Shown here: piece by piece, positions 11,341-22,640 of the stretch
Numbering within the stretch: the stretch's first letter is position 1
How the letters are laid out: each line of letters begins with the position of its first letter
Source of the DNA: Chalara sp. BL73
Taxonomy: Eukaryota > Ascomycota > Leotiomycetes > Helotiales
Assembly (NCBI GenBank): GCA_918026815.1
Contig: CAKJVC010000102.1
Span: forward strand, 1-49,116
Direction: 5' to 3'
DNA length: 49,116 bases
The notes under the pieces: generated by a model
Told to the model about the DNA's origin: nothing
Databases searched by the model: none
What the model saw: only the letters and a program-made list of their open reading frames with translations
Program-made: the position numbers and the translations under genes

Positions 11341-11648
11341 ACATAATTAGGTCTTGCATACTCATTACCTCTTATGATTGTATCCCACTGGGGAGTAAGA
11401 GCTAGATTGTGGGGAAAGCACCATAATAGACCTCGCCTTCGGGAATTTGAGGCTAGGGTTCAAGCATGCACCTCCAGAGCATCATACAGCATGAGGCGAT
11501 TGGTATGCAGTCGGTTTGTTCGCTAAATCTTGCTCTTTCTCGGCTGTAGTTGTTCATTGCTGTGCACTCTGTGGCTCAAAATTCATGAGATATGAGTCAA
11601 ATGGAGCTGAGGCAAGATCAGTTGTCCATTCAAGCATGTCTAGCTGGT

Positions 11649-14015
11649 TTAACCCCCTAGAGCGCTTGCTTGCCACATTTCCATGCCTTGGCCATCAAAC
11701 ATGTCTTGAAGAGCATGTTGCCCTACTTGCTCAAACGAATGTGGGGCAACACTAGTCGCTTCACGCTCTGTCGCTGGAATTGTTCGTGTGGTCATGGTCT
11801 GAAGCTTTGCAATCGTCTCCTGCAACATACGCCCTGGTGACAATGCTAACGGCGCTGGTCTAGGAAAGCCAATTGCAAGATACCCGGAGATCTGTTGTTC
11901 TAGTAGAGCAATTGCGCGTTGCATACGCGTTGCTAAAGTAGAGTTCAATTTGGATAAATGATCAACATCTTGCTCACCTACGCCAATGGTGGTTGAATTC
12001 CATCGGTGATACAGGAACAATAGCGCAGCATGAGAGGCTAGCCTTGTTCCGGTAGGCTGGAGATAGAACAATCGTCGCTCACTCTGACTACCCTCCAAAC
12101 AGGCCAGAATGTCTGTGCATGTTTGAACGCAGATATCGAGGCCTTTGTCAAAGGTGGGATGATCTGCATCAAAAGTTAACGCAGGTTGATAGATCAAAAG
12201 CATCGCGAAATTGCTCATTAGCTGTAGATAAGGCACGGTGAATTCTTGATCCTCCTTCAATCGAGTATGCGCTCTGTCTACCTGATCTATGTCTTCACAT
12301 CGACCTCCCAGGGGATCAAGTACACTAGTCATGAACGCGCTGTTGAATGCATGTTTCCAAGTACGTAGCTCGTGATCAAGAAGTGCAATCTTTTCAACTC
12401 CGCCTCGTCGCTGAGTAGTTGTGTATAGTTGCTTCGTACATTTCGCCAAAATCCGAGAGAGCCTGATATATGAAAGAAAAAGGCTAAATCGCGTGGCCTC
12501 TCCGGGAAGAGCCATCGGAAGACTTGTGATATTCATGTCATCAAAGTCGCAGTCAAATGGCAGATTTGTATCGACGTCTTCATCCTGAATCAACTTTGGT
12601 AATCCGTGACAAATGCTCGAGGTCCTTTATGATGTGAGCATGATCTCATTTCTCAACTACAGGATATTCTCACATGTCCAAGATGTAAGTACACCACCAT
12701 ATTCGACTTCTCATTTCTAGTTCTCCTGCACAGAATTTGAAACGTCGAGTGTGGCGATGTAGCCCTAAAGACTGCGCCAGCCGAACAGCCATGCCGCTAT
12801 ACTGCGCAAGCATTGAATGTTGCCCGGACAGTTGGAAATACAGCGCCATGAGAAGTAATGATTGGAGACTGGATAAGTCTCCCCTTTCGATAATTTGGAA
12901 ATACGTTTCGCTAGCCAAACCGAAGAATATATCGGCGGAGTCTGTGCCCCCAGGGTCATCCCATGCATCAACAGCCAAAACCAGGCAAACTTGGTTCCAA
13001 CTACTTGGTTTGGCTTCGATTTCCATGACATATCTATTTTCGGCAAAGTCCATGACTTGGTGAAAGCCTGCAAAAAATTGTTTGGGTGCCAGAATTGGCT
13101 GTAAGGTTCCCCATTTGCGAAAGAACCTGTGACATTTACCAAAATAGTAAGAGCGCGGCTGATAGAGCCCGCGACTTAGATGCTGCAAAGATTCGGGGTT
13201 GTTGGTATGGGAGTATAAACTCTTTGGCTGGGGAAGCATGTGAAGCTTATACATACTCTCCGGGAATATCTCTGAGTGACCAAATATCTCCTGATACTTT
13301 TGCTCTACGGTATGAACAAAATGCACGCCTGTGGTAGAGCCTGCGAAACGATCGACTCCGCCATCAGTCGTAATCAGCCGACCTAAATGCTTGATTACTG
13401 GATCAGGTATACGAGATTGGGTCGGAAGACCAGGGTGACTTTGGGATGGCAGATTCTGCAACGAGACCGGTAGAGCTGCTACCTCGGGCGAACTAGCACT
13501 AACGGAATTTGATTCTTTGGATTGAAACGCCGCTGCTTTGAGCTGCTTCTTCAAAGATTCATTCTCTGCCATGACCTTGTCCATGACATTTATCTCGTCT
13601 TTGGCTGCGATGTATCTAACAGTGTCAATGATAGGTTGCCATTGATGGTTTCAGACCGCGAACCTCCGTGGTTTCGTCTTTCGACGCAGTTTCACTGAAA
13701 CCGTACACTCGAGCTGAGCCGATATACAGTTTCCGCATTTTGGGCGTGTTCCATCACAACGAATCTTCTTTCTGGCAAATTTGAGGTTAGCCTTACATCT
13801 CTTGGCGTGCATGACAACAAAGAAAACGTACATTCTACATCGATCACTGATCACTCGTTAGTATGGCTTAGAGGAGCAAGGAATTGTTAACAAATAATTT
13901 ACCAAACCTGGGGTACATAGGACGGCGATAGTCCTTCATTCCTGGCCGCTGGAGCCGGTCCTTCTGCATCGACTCTCGAGTTTGTGGAGGCGACAGAGCC
14001 TTCATCGTCCTCCAT
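11649..14015 (-). CDS. Zn2Cys6 fungal transcription factor, right copy
   Basis: Second intact copy of the 717-residue regulator, with the same five-exon structure: 13903-14015, 13832-13846, 13664-13771, 12674-13615 and 11649-12624. I found no coding difference from the left copy. Cluster cysteines, dimerisation segment and middle-homology region are as described for 1677-4043. With two intact genes the regulator is the only member of the unit present in two apparently working copies, so its dose would be doubled relative to the carrier and the enzymes. Confidence 0.92.
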
Positions 14016-14743
14016 ATCGACGGCTGCACTGAACAAGACTAGCCAGACGAGTTTGCGACATGAACAAGACCTGAATGCCCTAGAGAACCCGGAAGTAATA
14101 TGCAAGCTGCAATATTGAGGCCACACGAAAGCAAGGGATACACTGCTCGGATAAGGAAGCGCTTATCGACTCAAGATGACTTTATGCCTTGAATATGAGG
14201 CATAACTTCCTTCCTAGTCCCAGTTTAGCCGCCCCACAATATCATCACTGGAGTCAACCAATCTCATCATCATCATTCGAGTCAGCCATACACGGTGTAG
14301 TGGAGAAACCTGACAGAATGAGAGCTCGATTAACTGTGGCATATGGGGATGATTCGTACCATACCCCCTCACGTGGCCATTCTCCAAGTGTGGGTCCGTT
14401 CTCGGCTTAGCAGCTATCCCGAGCCGGAATAAGGGAGGCCCTCGCAATAAGAATGCGATTACTGTTATTTCCTTATCTTGCTCAATACTTCGTCATCTCA
14501 CTGGGGAAGCTCCTGGGCGTTAGAGTTATATGGCATGAATTCGACGCTTCGTTTATCATTGGTGTACATAGTAACGTGTCAAAGTACTTAAGCCTCCCGG
14601 AACACCTATTCGACCAATTCAGCCATCGTCCAGCACTTGTTCAAGCGCTCTGAAGGTCTTTTTCACACTACTACAATACCTAAGCGAGATACAGACGTGG
14701 AGTAATCTATATCCTGTCCGTCCCAGCTCAAACGTTTTCCAAC
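14016..14743. promoter_or_regulatory. Divergent promoter region between regulator and lyase, right copy
   Basis: Same as 4044-4772 with one G fewer. The CGGAATAAGG half-site is at 14425-14434. Both flanking genes are intact here. Confidence 0.5.
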
Positions 14744-16342
14744 ATGTCCTATGTCAGTGCAATTGATTCGCGTGTGTTCCGCAACCTATTCGGGATTGAA
14801 GAAGCCCGCAGCATCTTCTCTGATGAAGCGTACATTCAAAGTATGATCGATGTGGAGGCCGCTCTTGCGAGAGCTCAATCTACTATTGGGGTCATTCCCA
14901 AACAAGTTGGAGAAGTCATCACAGCACAAGCGAGCGTGTCAAATATCAAGTAAGTAGTATTATGGCGGCGGTGGAAAATCTTTTGCTAAGAAGCCAAAGT
15001 CTGGAGCGCCTTTCCACTGAAACGGATATTGTAGGCTATCCAGTTCTGCCTCTCGTTCGCCAGTTGACCGAGATGGTCGATCACGAGTCGGCAGCATATA
15101 TCCATTGGGGAGCCACAACACAAGACATCATGGATTCCGCATCGATGCTACAGGTCAAGAAAGGACTTAATCTTGTCAGGGGACTCCTAATTGAACTGGT
15201 TCGTACTCTCAAGAAGCTCTCGGTGGAACACCGCGACACGTGAGTTCTCCATATGGTCAAACATTTCCTAGCTGACGGACCCAAGCCCCATGGCCGGACG
15301 AACCCACCTCCAACATGCACTGCCTGTGACATTTGGATATAAGTGCGCCGTATACCTCTCAGGTCTCCAACGTCACCTCCAAAGACTCGACCAAATCGAA
15401 GAGCGTTGCTTACTAGTATCTTTCGGAGGTGCAGCAGGCACATTAGCTTCTCTCGGCTCAGATGACACCGGCCTCAGGGTCCGAAAGCAACTCGCAGTTG
15501 AGCTCGGCTTAAAAGACTCAGCCATCTCATGGCATGTAGCGCGAGACCATGTTGCTGAGGTTATCTCATTTTTGGCTTTGATCGGGGGTTCTCTCGGCAA
15601 AATCGCTTTGGACATAATTGTCATGTCCTCGAACGAACTGGGAGAGGTCTCGGAACCATTCGTCCCACACAGAGGTGCTTCATCCACGATGCCTCAAAAA
15701 CGGAATCCGATCTCAAGCGAGGTGGTTCTTGCAGCCTCGAAGATCCTCCGATCAGATGCAAGCCTAGCATTGGATGCTATGGTATCAGATTTTGAGCGAG
15801 CCTCAGGACCTTGGCATCTTGAATGGGTTGCTCTTCCAAACTCATTTGTCATCGCATGTGGTGCGTTGCATCAAACGAACTTTGCTCTTGCAGGTCTTGT
15901 GGTGAACGTCGATGCTATGTTAGATAATCTGAACTCAACACGAGGTTTGATCGTCGCCGAGGCTGTCATGATGGGTATGGCTCCATTCACTGGACGCCAG
16001 GCAGCTCATGACATCGTCTACGCTGCGTGCAAGATGTCAATTGAGACCAATAAACCACTATTCGACGTCCTGATTGAGGATCCTAGTGTTCATGAGAAGA
16101 TTGAGTTAAAGAAGTTGGCGGATCTCTGCAATCCATTGAACTACCTCGGATGCTCTCGGCTTATGGTTGATGATGTGGTGGCAAGTGACAGTACAATGAA
16201 AAGTTTGTCAAGTGGGATCTATAATAATACCGATAAGATTATGAATGGTGTCTTGAATGGCAAGTTAGATGCATTGAAGAATGGATATACGAACGGGCAT
16301 TCAAATGGTGTACTGAGCGGATTGACGAACGGGGGCCATTAA
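14744..16342 (+). CDS. Fumarase/adenylosuccinate lyase-superfamily enzyme (PcaB-like), intact
   Basis: Probable homotetrameric lyase of 503 residues. Exons 14744-14949, 14991-15239 and 15286-16342. The first acceptor is an AAGAAG tandem, so a one-residue alternative is possible. Superfamily motifs in order are HWGATTQD (107-114), AGRTHLQHALP (155-165) and the catalytic loop GASSTMPQKRNP (282-293) with the active-site serine pair. The sequence most resembles PcaB-like 3-carboxymuconate cycloisomerases and adenylosuccinate lyases. Members eliminate or add across a C-N or C-C bond next to a carboxylate. Ascomycetes usually perform the muconate step with an unrelated beta-propeller enzyme, so the substrate is open. 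The last ~39 residues form an unusual Asn-Gly-rich tail (NG six times). It is divergent from the regulator, which suggests joint control. Confidence 0.88.
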
Positions 16343-16944
16343 TTACTTCACTGTATGGGAATTAAGCGTTAATGTCACCCGCGTTTTCCCAGTTGCGAGT
16401 TTGGAAATCTGATAGATCATTGAGCCATTAGTATTCCTTCCGTGAGTTTTGTCAAAAAGCATGTGCGTCCGCTTGTGCGCTCAAGCATGCACATTACCAG
16501 GGTGAATTGAATTTATTTATAGGCTGTCTCAGCCGCCTCGATAGCGGTTATACAGCGTGCAACTATCCATACAAGTGCTCCTACTGGCTGAAAGAGGAGA
16601 TTCTACTGGCGGCTCGTCATCGCATGGCCACGGCTTTGACAAATAAATGTGCAACTTACGAGCAACATCTGTTTCAATTGTCCAAAGAATGCAGAGCTTT
16701 ATGGACGCGGAAAATAATGGGATTATTTCATTCAGTCTATATGAGAAAACGGATCTACTGCAGAAGGAATATACGCCGACGATTTTCATACCGCCCCTTA
16801 TATTAAGCGAAGATTTTGAATTATATATTCAGCGCCTCGACCGCATGGGATATATAGCTATGAATTTTGACCATTCATATTAAACTACGGTCGTCCCCAT
16901 AAACAGTTGAGGAGGCTTGGTGTATTTACGGCCTACTTCACATG

Positions 16945-16971
<27 letters not shown>
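16945..16971. repeat. Poly-C tract (27 C), 6 C in the left copy
   Basis: An uninterrupted 27-base C run in an otherwise complex intergenic sequence. The corresponding run in the left copy is six (6973-6978). It is the largest length difference between the two duplication units. Confidence 0.9.
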
Positions 16972-16975
<4 letters not shown>

Positions 16976-17107
16976 CTCCGTCAATGAGCATGGGCGGTTC
17001 AACCTTAGTGATCTCAGACTGCTCATAGTTGTAATATATTCAGATGTAAGGTTTTGAGGAGAACGCTTTTCGCCAGATACTACAGCTGAACCATAGTATA
17101 GGTCCGG

Positions 17108-17126
17108 CCGGAGGGGAACCCTCCGG
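17108..17126. promoter_or_regulatory. Gal4-type CGG-N11-CCG palindrome, right copy
   Basis: Same palindrome as 7115-7133. The A-to-G difference at 17106 places CCGGCCGG at its left edge, adding another CGG/CCG pair in this copy only. Confidence 0.5.
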
Positions 17127-17496
17127 GTTCCATTTTCGGCGCTTTCGAGAAAGCCTGAGGCATGAACTGGAAAATAAGACTCCTTCCTGTCTCTTTGCAA
17201 ATGTTGTGTATAGCATGTAAGGGGTCACATCCCAGGACTCTCATTCATTGGTGCAATAACCCCGGCAATTGAAGTTACTCCATTGTCGATCCCCCACAAC
17301 GGGCCTACGGAACACAAAAGCTTAATGTATTGTACACCATAGCTACGATTTCAGGAATTGACGGACCGGCAAGCCCGTAGATGGAAAAACTAATCGGAAC
17401 CTTCTATCCTAAGCATTATATAAAGCCCACTAACCCCTTTCTTTTTTTTTTTTTTTTTTCCCGGGTAACAGCGCGACCCTTGCGAAGTTTAGCAAA

Positions 17497-18561
17497 ATGT
17501 TATATACTTCACTTCTCGTTCTTCTCGTCAGCACTGTCGCATCTGCCCGGGTAGGCCCACGAGCGAACCCATCAATTCGCCTTCTTGGTCGTGTCAATCC
17601 TGCCACGCAAGAGCTTACCTGGCCCGGCACCGGTATATCTTTCACATTTACAGGAAGCAAGGCCAACATCGCCATCACATCCATAATTGGAGACAATAGC
17701 ATAACCCTGGCTATCGATGGTGGCGCGCCGGCAGTTATCTCACAGGTTAACGGCACCTCGATCTCCACACCAGCTGGATTATCTCAAGGTACCCACACTG
17801 TCGTTCTTCGCAAGCGCTCAGAGGCTGGCTTGGGTACTTTTTCTATCGGAGCTGTCACAGCCGATGGGCCATTCATCACAGATGTAGCTCCTACACGTCG
17901 CATTGAGATCGTTGGCGACTCAATTAGTGTCGGATACGGGCTTGGTGGCACGCTTCCATGTGTCAATACTGCAGCTTTAGAAGACAATCCAAAAACCTAC
18001 GGCGCCCTAGCGGCTCAGGCTCTCGGTGCAGACTATAGTGTCGTGGCCTGGAGCGGCAAGGGACTTGTCCGTAATTACGCCTCTGGCGCTCCTGATTCCA
18101 GCCCTATCATGCCACAGCTTTATACACGCTACGGAGCAAACGACGCAGATGGGAGCTATCCGTTTCCGCTCTCCTTGACGCCTCAAGCTGTTGTTATCAA
18201 CCTTGGAACTAATGACTGGAGCTACCTTAATGCCCGTAGCCCCATCGACCCCGCGGTGTTTACAGCAGCAATGGTGAAGTTCATCCGGGATATCCAGAAA
18301 AACTATCCAAATGCCTACTTCTTTCTGCTCAGTTCCCCAATGCTTAGCGACACCTATCCTACAGCGGCTGATAAGCAGAAGACAACCCAGACCAATGCTC
18401 TTAAGGCTGCTATCTCACAACTTGGTAGCTCAAAGGTGCAGTTCGTGGATTGGCCCACACAGGGGTCGGACGTAGGTTGCGATTATCATCCTAGCGCAGC
18501 AACTAACGCTGCGGAGGGTAAAGTTCTGGCCGCAGCTATCCGTGCTGCGTTAGGATGGTAA
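17497..18561 (+). CDS. Secreted SGNH esterase, carbohydrate esterase family 2 type, intact
   Basis: Single-exon gene for 354 residues. A signal peptide (about 1-18, LLVLLVSTVASA) points to secretion. Residues about 25-125 look like the beta-rich accessory domain found before the catalytic domain in CE2 acetyl esterases. The SGNH domain follows: GDSISVGYG with Ser142, GTND at 237-240, and GCDYHPS with His331. CE2 enzymes remove acetyl groups from xylan and other glycans; the substrate here is inferred from family only. The ATG follows a TATATAAA box and T tract by about 70 bp. It is co-oriented with the lyase and VOC genes. Its place in the cluster may be incidental. Confidence 0.88.
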   Translation: MLYTSLLVLLVSTVASARVGPRANPSIRLLGRVNPATQELTWPGTGISFTFTGSKANIAITSIIGDNSITLAIDGGAPAVISQVNGTSISTPAGLSQGTHTVVLRKRSEAGLGTFSIGAVTADGPFITDVAPTRRIEIVGDSISVGYGLGGTLPCVNTAALEDNPKTYGALAAQALGADYSVVAWSGKGLVRNYASGAPDSSPIMPQLYTRYGANDADGSYPFPLSLTPQAVVINLGTNDWSYLNARSPIDPAVFTAAMVKFIRDIQKNYPNAYFFLLSSPMLSDTYPTAADKQKTTQTNALKAAISQLGSSKVQFVDWPTQGSDVGCDYHPSAATNAAEGKVLAAAIRAALGW

Positions 18562-19254
18562 AAGAGCGAGTACTATAAGAAGCCAAGCAACCTGTTTAAT
18601 GAGACTTGGATTCCGACTCTAGAAAAGGAATGTAGTTATTTTGGATGAGACTTTTATAGAAACTTTGTCTCAAATACTCAAAAGCAATTTAACAGAATTT
18701 GACATATATAAGTAGCTGTGTTTGTTTGATTTTCCGTTATAAAGAATTGTATCTACACTGTCAGGTTTTGTATTATTGGTGCCACAAAGCCCTGCAACCC
18801 TGCATCTTTTATCAAGCTATGTTGTACTCTACTTTGCTTTTTCCTATTTACTTTGGCCATTGGTAAAAGAGAAGCCACCCCAGGCAGCAACACGGGATTT
18901 TCACTGTGGCCCCTTGGCGTGTCAGGCAACCCCGCCGTTAGTGGATGGGTTTATTCCGTTTAACGGATTATCGCCACTATGCCTGGAACATGATCTGGGT
19001 ATAAGTATATCGAATAATCCCATGTTTGTCCAGATCGCGAATTTCAATTCAATTTCAATTATTGATTGATATTTTGTGTCTCAAACACTACTGTTCTTTA
19101 ATCCCGCTTCCATTACGCTTTAACTCAAACCTCCAAATAAACCCACAACACCCCACCCATTCAGAAACGACATACCAAACCCCACATCAAATTCCACCTC
19201 AACCCGCCCATACAAAAGTTCTCTTCTACAAGGAACTCAGATCTACCTGAAACA
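18562..19254. other. Esterase-VOC intergenic region, right copy
   Basis: 693 bp, same length and content as 8563-9255. No gene or structured element recognised. Confidence 0.5.
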
Positions 19255-19812
19255 ATGCCGTCCCAAATCACCCCCTGTCTTTGGTTCAATGGCGAAGCCG
19301 AAGAAGCCGCTAAATTCTACACATCCGTCTTCAAGGACGGCGCCATAACCAAAACCAGCTAGTACGTGTAAACCCCCAAGCAATCGCTTCGATTGAGCAA
19401 TTGCTAACATCGATATCTGCCCAGCTACACCGAGGCGGGCAGCGAGCACAACAGTTTCGCCGTTGGCAGTGTGATGATGGTGGCCTTCACTATCAACGGC
19501 ACTTCATTCACAGCGCTCAACGGCGGGCCGCATTTCAAGCACAGCGAAGCCGTCTCTTTCCAGATAATGTGCAAGGATCAGGAGGAGGTCGACTACTATT
19601 GGGAGAAACTCAAGGAGGGCGGGGATGAGAAAAAACAGGCCTGTGGCTGGGTTGGGGATCGGTTTGGTGTTAGCTGGCAGGTCATCCCTGTGCAGTTGGT
19701 TGATTATATTTCGACTGATGGGGAGAGGGGTGAGAGGGCCACGAAGGCTATGATGGGCATGAAGAAGATTGAGATTGAAGGCTTGAGAAAGGCATTTGAG
19801 GGCGAGACTTAA
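19255..19812 (+). CDS. PhnB-like VOC (glyoxalase-fold) protein, intact
   Basis: 164-residue protein of the PhnB/3-dmu-9_3-mt group of the vicinal oxygen chelate superfamily. Exons 19255-19361 and 19425-19812; the 63 bp intron has GTACGT, GCTAAC and CCCAG signals. Characteristic blocks are [19 protein letters not shown] near the N-terminus, [17 protein letters not shown] in the middle, and [16 protein letters not shown] followed by VPVQL-type sequence at the end. The metal site of true glyoxalases is not evident, as is common in this group, and biochemical function is usually unknown. No signal peptide, so probably cytosolic. Confidence 0.88.
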
Positions 19813-20382
19813 GTAGATTGGGTGATGTTTCTTGATATTTTTTTGCTTGCTTCATCCTCGTCCTCTATTGTGGCCCTGTAAGGCTCGAAACTCTGTCAAG
19901 GGCCGCTATTTTTTTCTGGCTTTCGCTTATGCAGAACTTCACCTTTAGTCTTTTATTTTCCAATCCAATAACCTCGACATTTCTTGGACAATATCGAGTT
20001 GCGTCCAATGTCATTTAAAAACTCTTGCACAAGGGCTGTACGAAACGGCTATGTCTATTGGCTGATTTCAGTTTAGTAAATTTTTGGTGTAGTGAATTAA
20101 TAAAATTGTTATATTGTTTTGCAGTTTTATACTATTATTTAGTATTACAGCCTACTTCTTCAAGTTTAGCGATTACCAGAGGTTTGGCAGGGTGCGTGCA
20201 CAGATCAGCCGCTGTTTTGACGAAAGTATAAAGGCCACAGCTTCTTCCCTCCACTCTTCAACCACTCCTTCGCTCCTTTCAAATAACTACGAACTCGCTC
20301 ACAACCCCGTTGATTCTAAATCACTCATATCATTATTGGCCCTTCTTCTGCGCCGACACCTAGTAGAACAAGGCTAGAACAT

Positions 20383-20936
20383 AGAGGTGCGAAGCTGCAT
20401 GAACATTGATATGACATGTCTTGCAGATATACAATTCCAGGGAGTCGAACGAATTCCGGCCCTATTGATCTCTATATACGAAAGCTACAGACTTTCTCTT
20501 TATAAAGCGATAAGCAACGAATATTACTATCGCTACACCCCGTAAGTTGAGGGCTGAGGTTGGTTCTGGGTGTGAGTTTACATCTTTACGCTTTCTTGTT
20601 GGGATACGTGGTCTGTGGCAAATGGCCTTGGAGCACGATATGAATGAAATTATTGCATGGCGGATGGCGGCTTGGAATAAGGCGGCTATGTATAGCAAAT
20701 TTAATCGTTATTAACAGAACAGAGAAGAAAGATAGAAGACTTTTATTGGGCGGGATGGTTGATGGCAAATTGTTTGTTAAGATGACAAGAATGCTGTAGT
20801 TCGATGGAACGTTAAATTTGAATAAAACAGAACAACACTTGTTTTACATTTGGATTGAAGAATAGGCGAAACTAAGAGGATGTGGGGTAGCTCCTTTCAA
20901 GTTATACAAAAATAGATGATTTGATAGATATCTAGT
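20383..20936. other. Unique sequence right of the duplication, no gene seen
   Basis: Moderately A/T-rich. Only short open frames without recognisable motifs. The first bases (TAGAGGTGCG from 20382) resemble the sequence just left of the duplication (TAGAGTGCG, 405-413). Confidence 0.4.
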
Positions 20937-21303
20937 AGACACGCTTCTCCATATCTCGCATGCTCTTTGGTTTGGCCTTTGGCCAGCAGTACCCATAGAG
21001 CTCGTTATGACGTTCTATCCTAGACAAGGTAATGTGACACACCTTCTCCCTGGATATGGTTCCCAGGATGAAGACTCTCGGACACCGATTAGATACGAGT
21101 TATGGGAGGGACAGCTGTGGAAAAAGGGGATCACGAGCCAAAGCCCCTAACTGGGCGGGATATTCCATCGCCTGAGATACGGAAGAAAGAAAGGGCATTT
21201 CGTTTTCCTGGGGCGGTCTGCTACTGCCGCAAAGGGACACATTAGCGGGTTCATTCGAGTTATGAAGCGCATCCTGGCTTACGTGTGGGGCATCAGTCAA
21301 CAC
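20937..21303 (-). pseudogene. Unrecognised decayed coding remnant
   Basis: One minus-strand frame runs from 21303 to a stop at about 21100 and then, past that stop, continues in the same frame to 20937. It reads SNRCPRVFILGTISREK, then ELYGYCWPKAKP and a basic end. The composition is protein-like, but I recognise no family. It could be the C-terminal end of a decayed gene, or chance. Confidence 0.3.
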
Positions 21304-21889
21304 GACAAGGACATAGCCGTTGTCGTCTCCAAGTAGAGCCTAAACGTCATCTCGAGCGGCAGAGGAACTAACGTGTCGGCCACTAGGCTGGGATAGTCGT
21401 GTATAATTTGTATTGTTGCTAAAAAGGTGTCACGTTTTAAAATTAGAGCTCCTCAGCCCAGGTACCAAGAAGGTGCTTACTCCTCGGGCACGAGATCCTA
21501 ATAGATCAATTGCCGCCTTCCCGCTCTGGACGGCAAAGGACGGGTTTGGCGTCATCGCCATCTTTAAAGGTATTGGTCAGGTACTTGTTGAGAATGACCT
21601 TGTGCCGATGGATGCTAGCCTCAATAATAATATCACTGGCTGTCCATTAACTGTTTCTAAATAAAGCATGTAAACAACTCGAAGTTTGGACTTCTGTTAC
21701 AAGGATTCTTGTAAATGACTACAAAATCAAATGATTATGAGGGATATGAATGAAAGTACTATTCATCTCGTACTAGGAGAGGGAAAATTGTCTCCGGGTT
21801 ATCTATTGCTTCATTTCTACACACAGTGAAAGTTGAATCAAATCCAGGACAGTCTGTAGGGTCATTACAAAAGCTGCAAATCACAATGA

Positions 21890-22640
21890 CGGACATTTTC
21901 TGCCGCTTAAAAACTGCTTAAACATGACTCCAAGCTGATAGTACAGAGCAAGGTTAAGCGCACTAGCGATCCAACCATAAGCCAGCGGCAAGTCCCTTCC
22001 AATAACTCTTTGAAAGTATCATTTGCCTCAAGCCACTACACCACATTCGCCCTGAGTAATATTAGCTTTCCTTTGTACTCCTCGGTGAGCAGAAGATGAG
22101 TGTAGCCAGGGTTTCGATATTTTAAGGACGAGGCGAGTTGCAGTGGCCTATTTTCGCCAGTCTGCTTCCATACCGTCGCAAGTACTTTCAAAAAGAAGTC
22201 CGGGGTGGGGGATCACGCTTACCTCTTTCAAGTAGTTGTCGATATTATGTTTGGAAAGGAAATACGGAATCGCCGAACCATCGCGGTCAGGGCGTTCCGG
22301 GCCTCCCGTCCCACTGGTATGAACACGGAGTGCTTGACTATTTGCCGCCGTTGTATCGAGAAGGATTTTGCCATTTTTTTATTCTAGCTTGGCGTTCGTT
22401 GGTGATGTGACTGCGAAAACGCCACGTACGGGTTTCGCAACCTTAGAGAAGATGGCTGAGACATCCTTTAAATCTCCTTAGATGACTGTTACATTTAGCT
22501 TTGCGGTGTGGCGTTTCGAGCTGTCGAGTTTCAAATGAAGGTTTAACTTGGAGCGTTCTAAATGAGATGTGGCGAGAAGAGGGCTGATCAGGGAGCCTCC
22601 TTGCGATGGCCCATGCTTGGCCATCTATTTTGGCCTAGTG
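21890..22640 (-). pseudogene. NmrA-like NAD(P)-binding protein, decayed
   Basis: Read on the minus strand, pieces of an NmrA/isoflavone-reductase-like protein appear in family order. They are QGGSLISALLA (after the dinucleotide-binding start), GDLKDVSAIFSKV, then GVFAVTSPTNAK, NGKILLDTTAANS, GGPERPDRDGSAIPYFLSKHN and, further down, a segment like ASALNLALYYQLGVMFKQF. In-frame stops interrupt it, for example TAA before GDLKDV and TAA before KNGK, where Gln or Lys would fit. The frame is otherwise largely kept. Point-mutation decay like this fits an old dead gene. Both ends are approximate. Confidence 0.65.

Larger units (their letters stand above)
16343..17496. other. Lyase-esterase intergenic region, right copy
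   Basis: Equivalent to 6371-7500. Contains C27 (16945-16971), the Gal4-like palindrome (17108-17126), TATATAAA (17417-17424) and T18 (17442-17459). No gene recognised. Confidence 0.6.
10381..20382. repeat. Tandem duplication unit, right copy (10,002 bp)
   Basis: Second copy of the unit. The coordinate offset grows from 9,972 to 10,002 through small indels, the largest being the poly-C tract (6 versus 27 C). Substitutions seen are C479/T10451, A7113/G17106 and T/C near 10310/20312. There is also a short complex difference just before the palindrome at 1341/11313 and a missing C in the MFS exon near 10904. The duplication junction has no exact microhomology: base 10380 is T and 10381 is G. However, the two outer flanks carry similar words, TAGAGTGCG at 405-413 and TAGAGGTGCG at 20382-20391. 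Confidence 0.95.

Noticed and set aside
21413..21664. Plus-strand 83-codon frame ending GCPLTVSK
   Set aside because: Some protein-like text (FPLWTAKDGFGVIAIFKGIG) but no family recognised and no exon partners found.
22138..22410. Plus-strand 90-codon frame
   Set aside because: It lies opposite the NmrA-like relic, whose minus-strand motif order is far more convincing.
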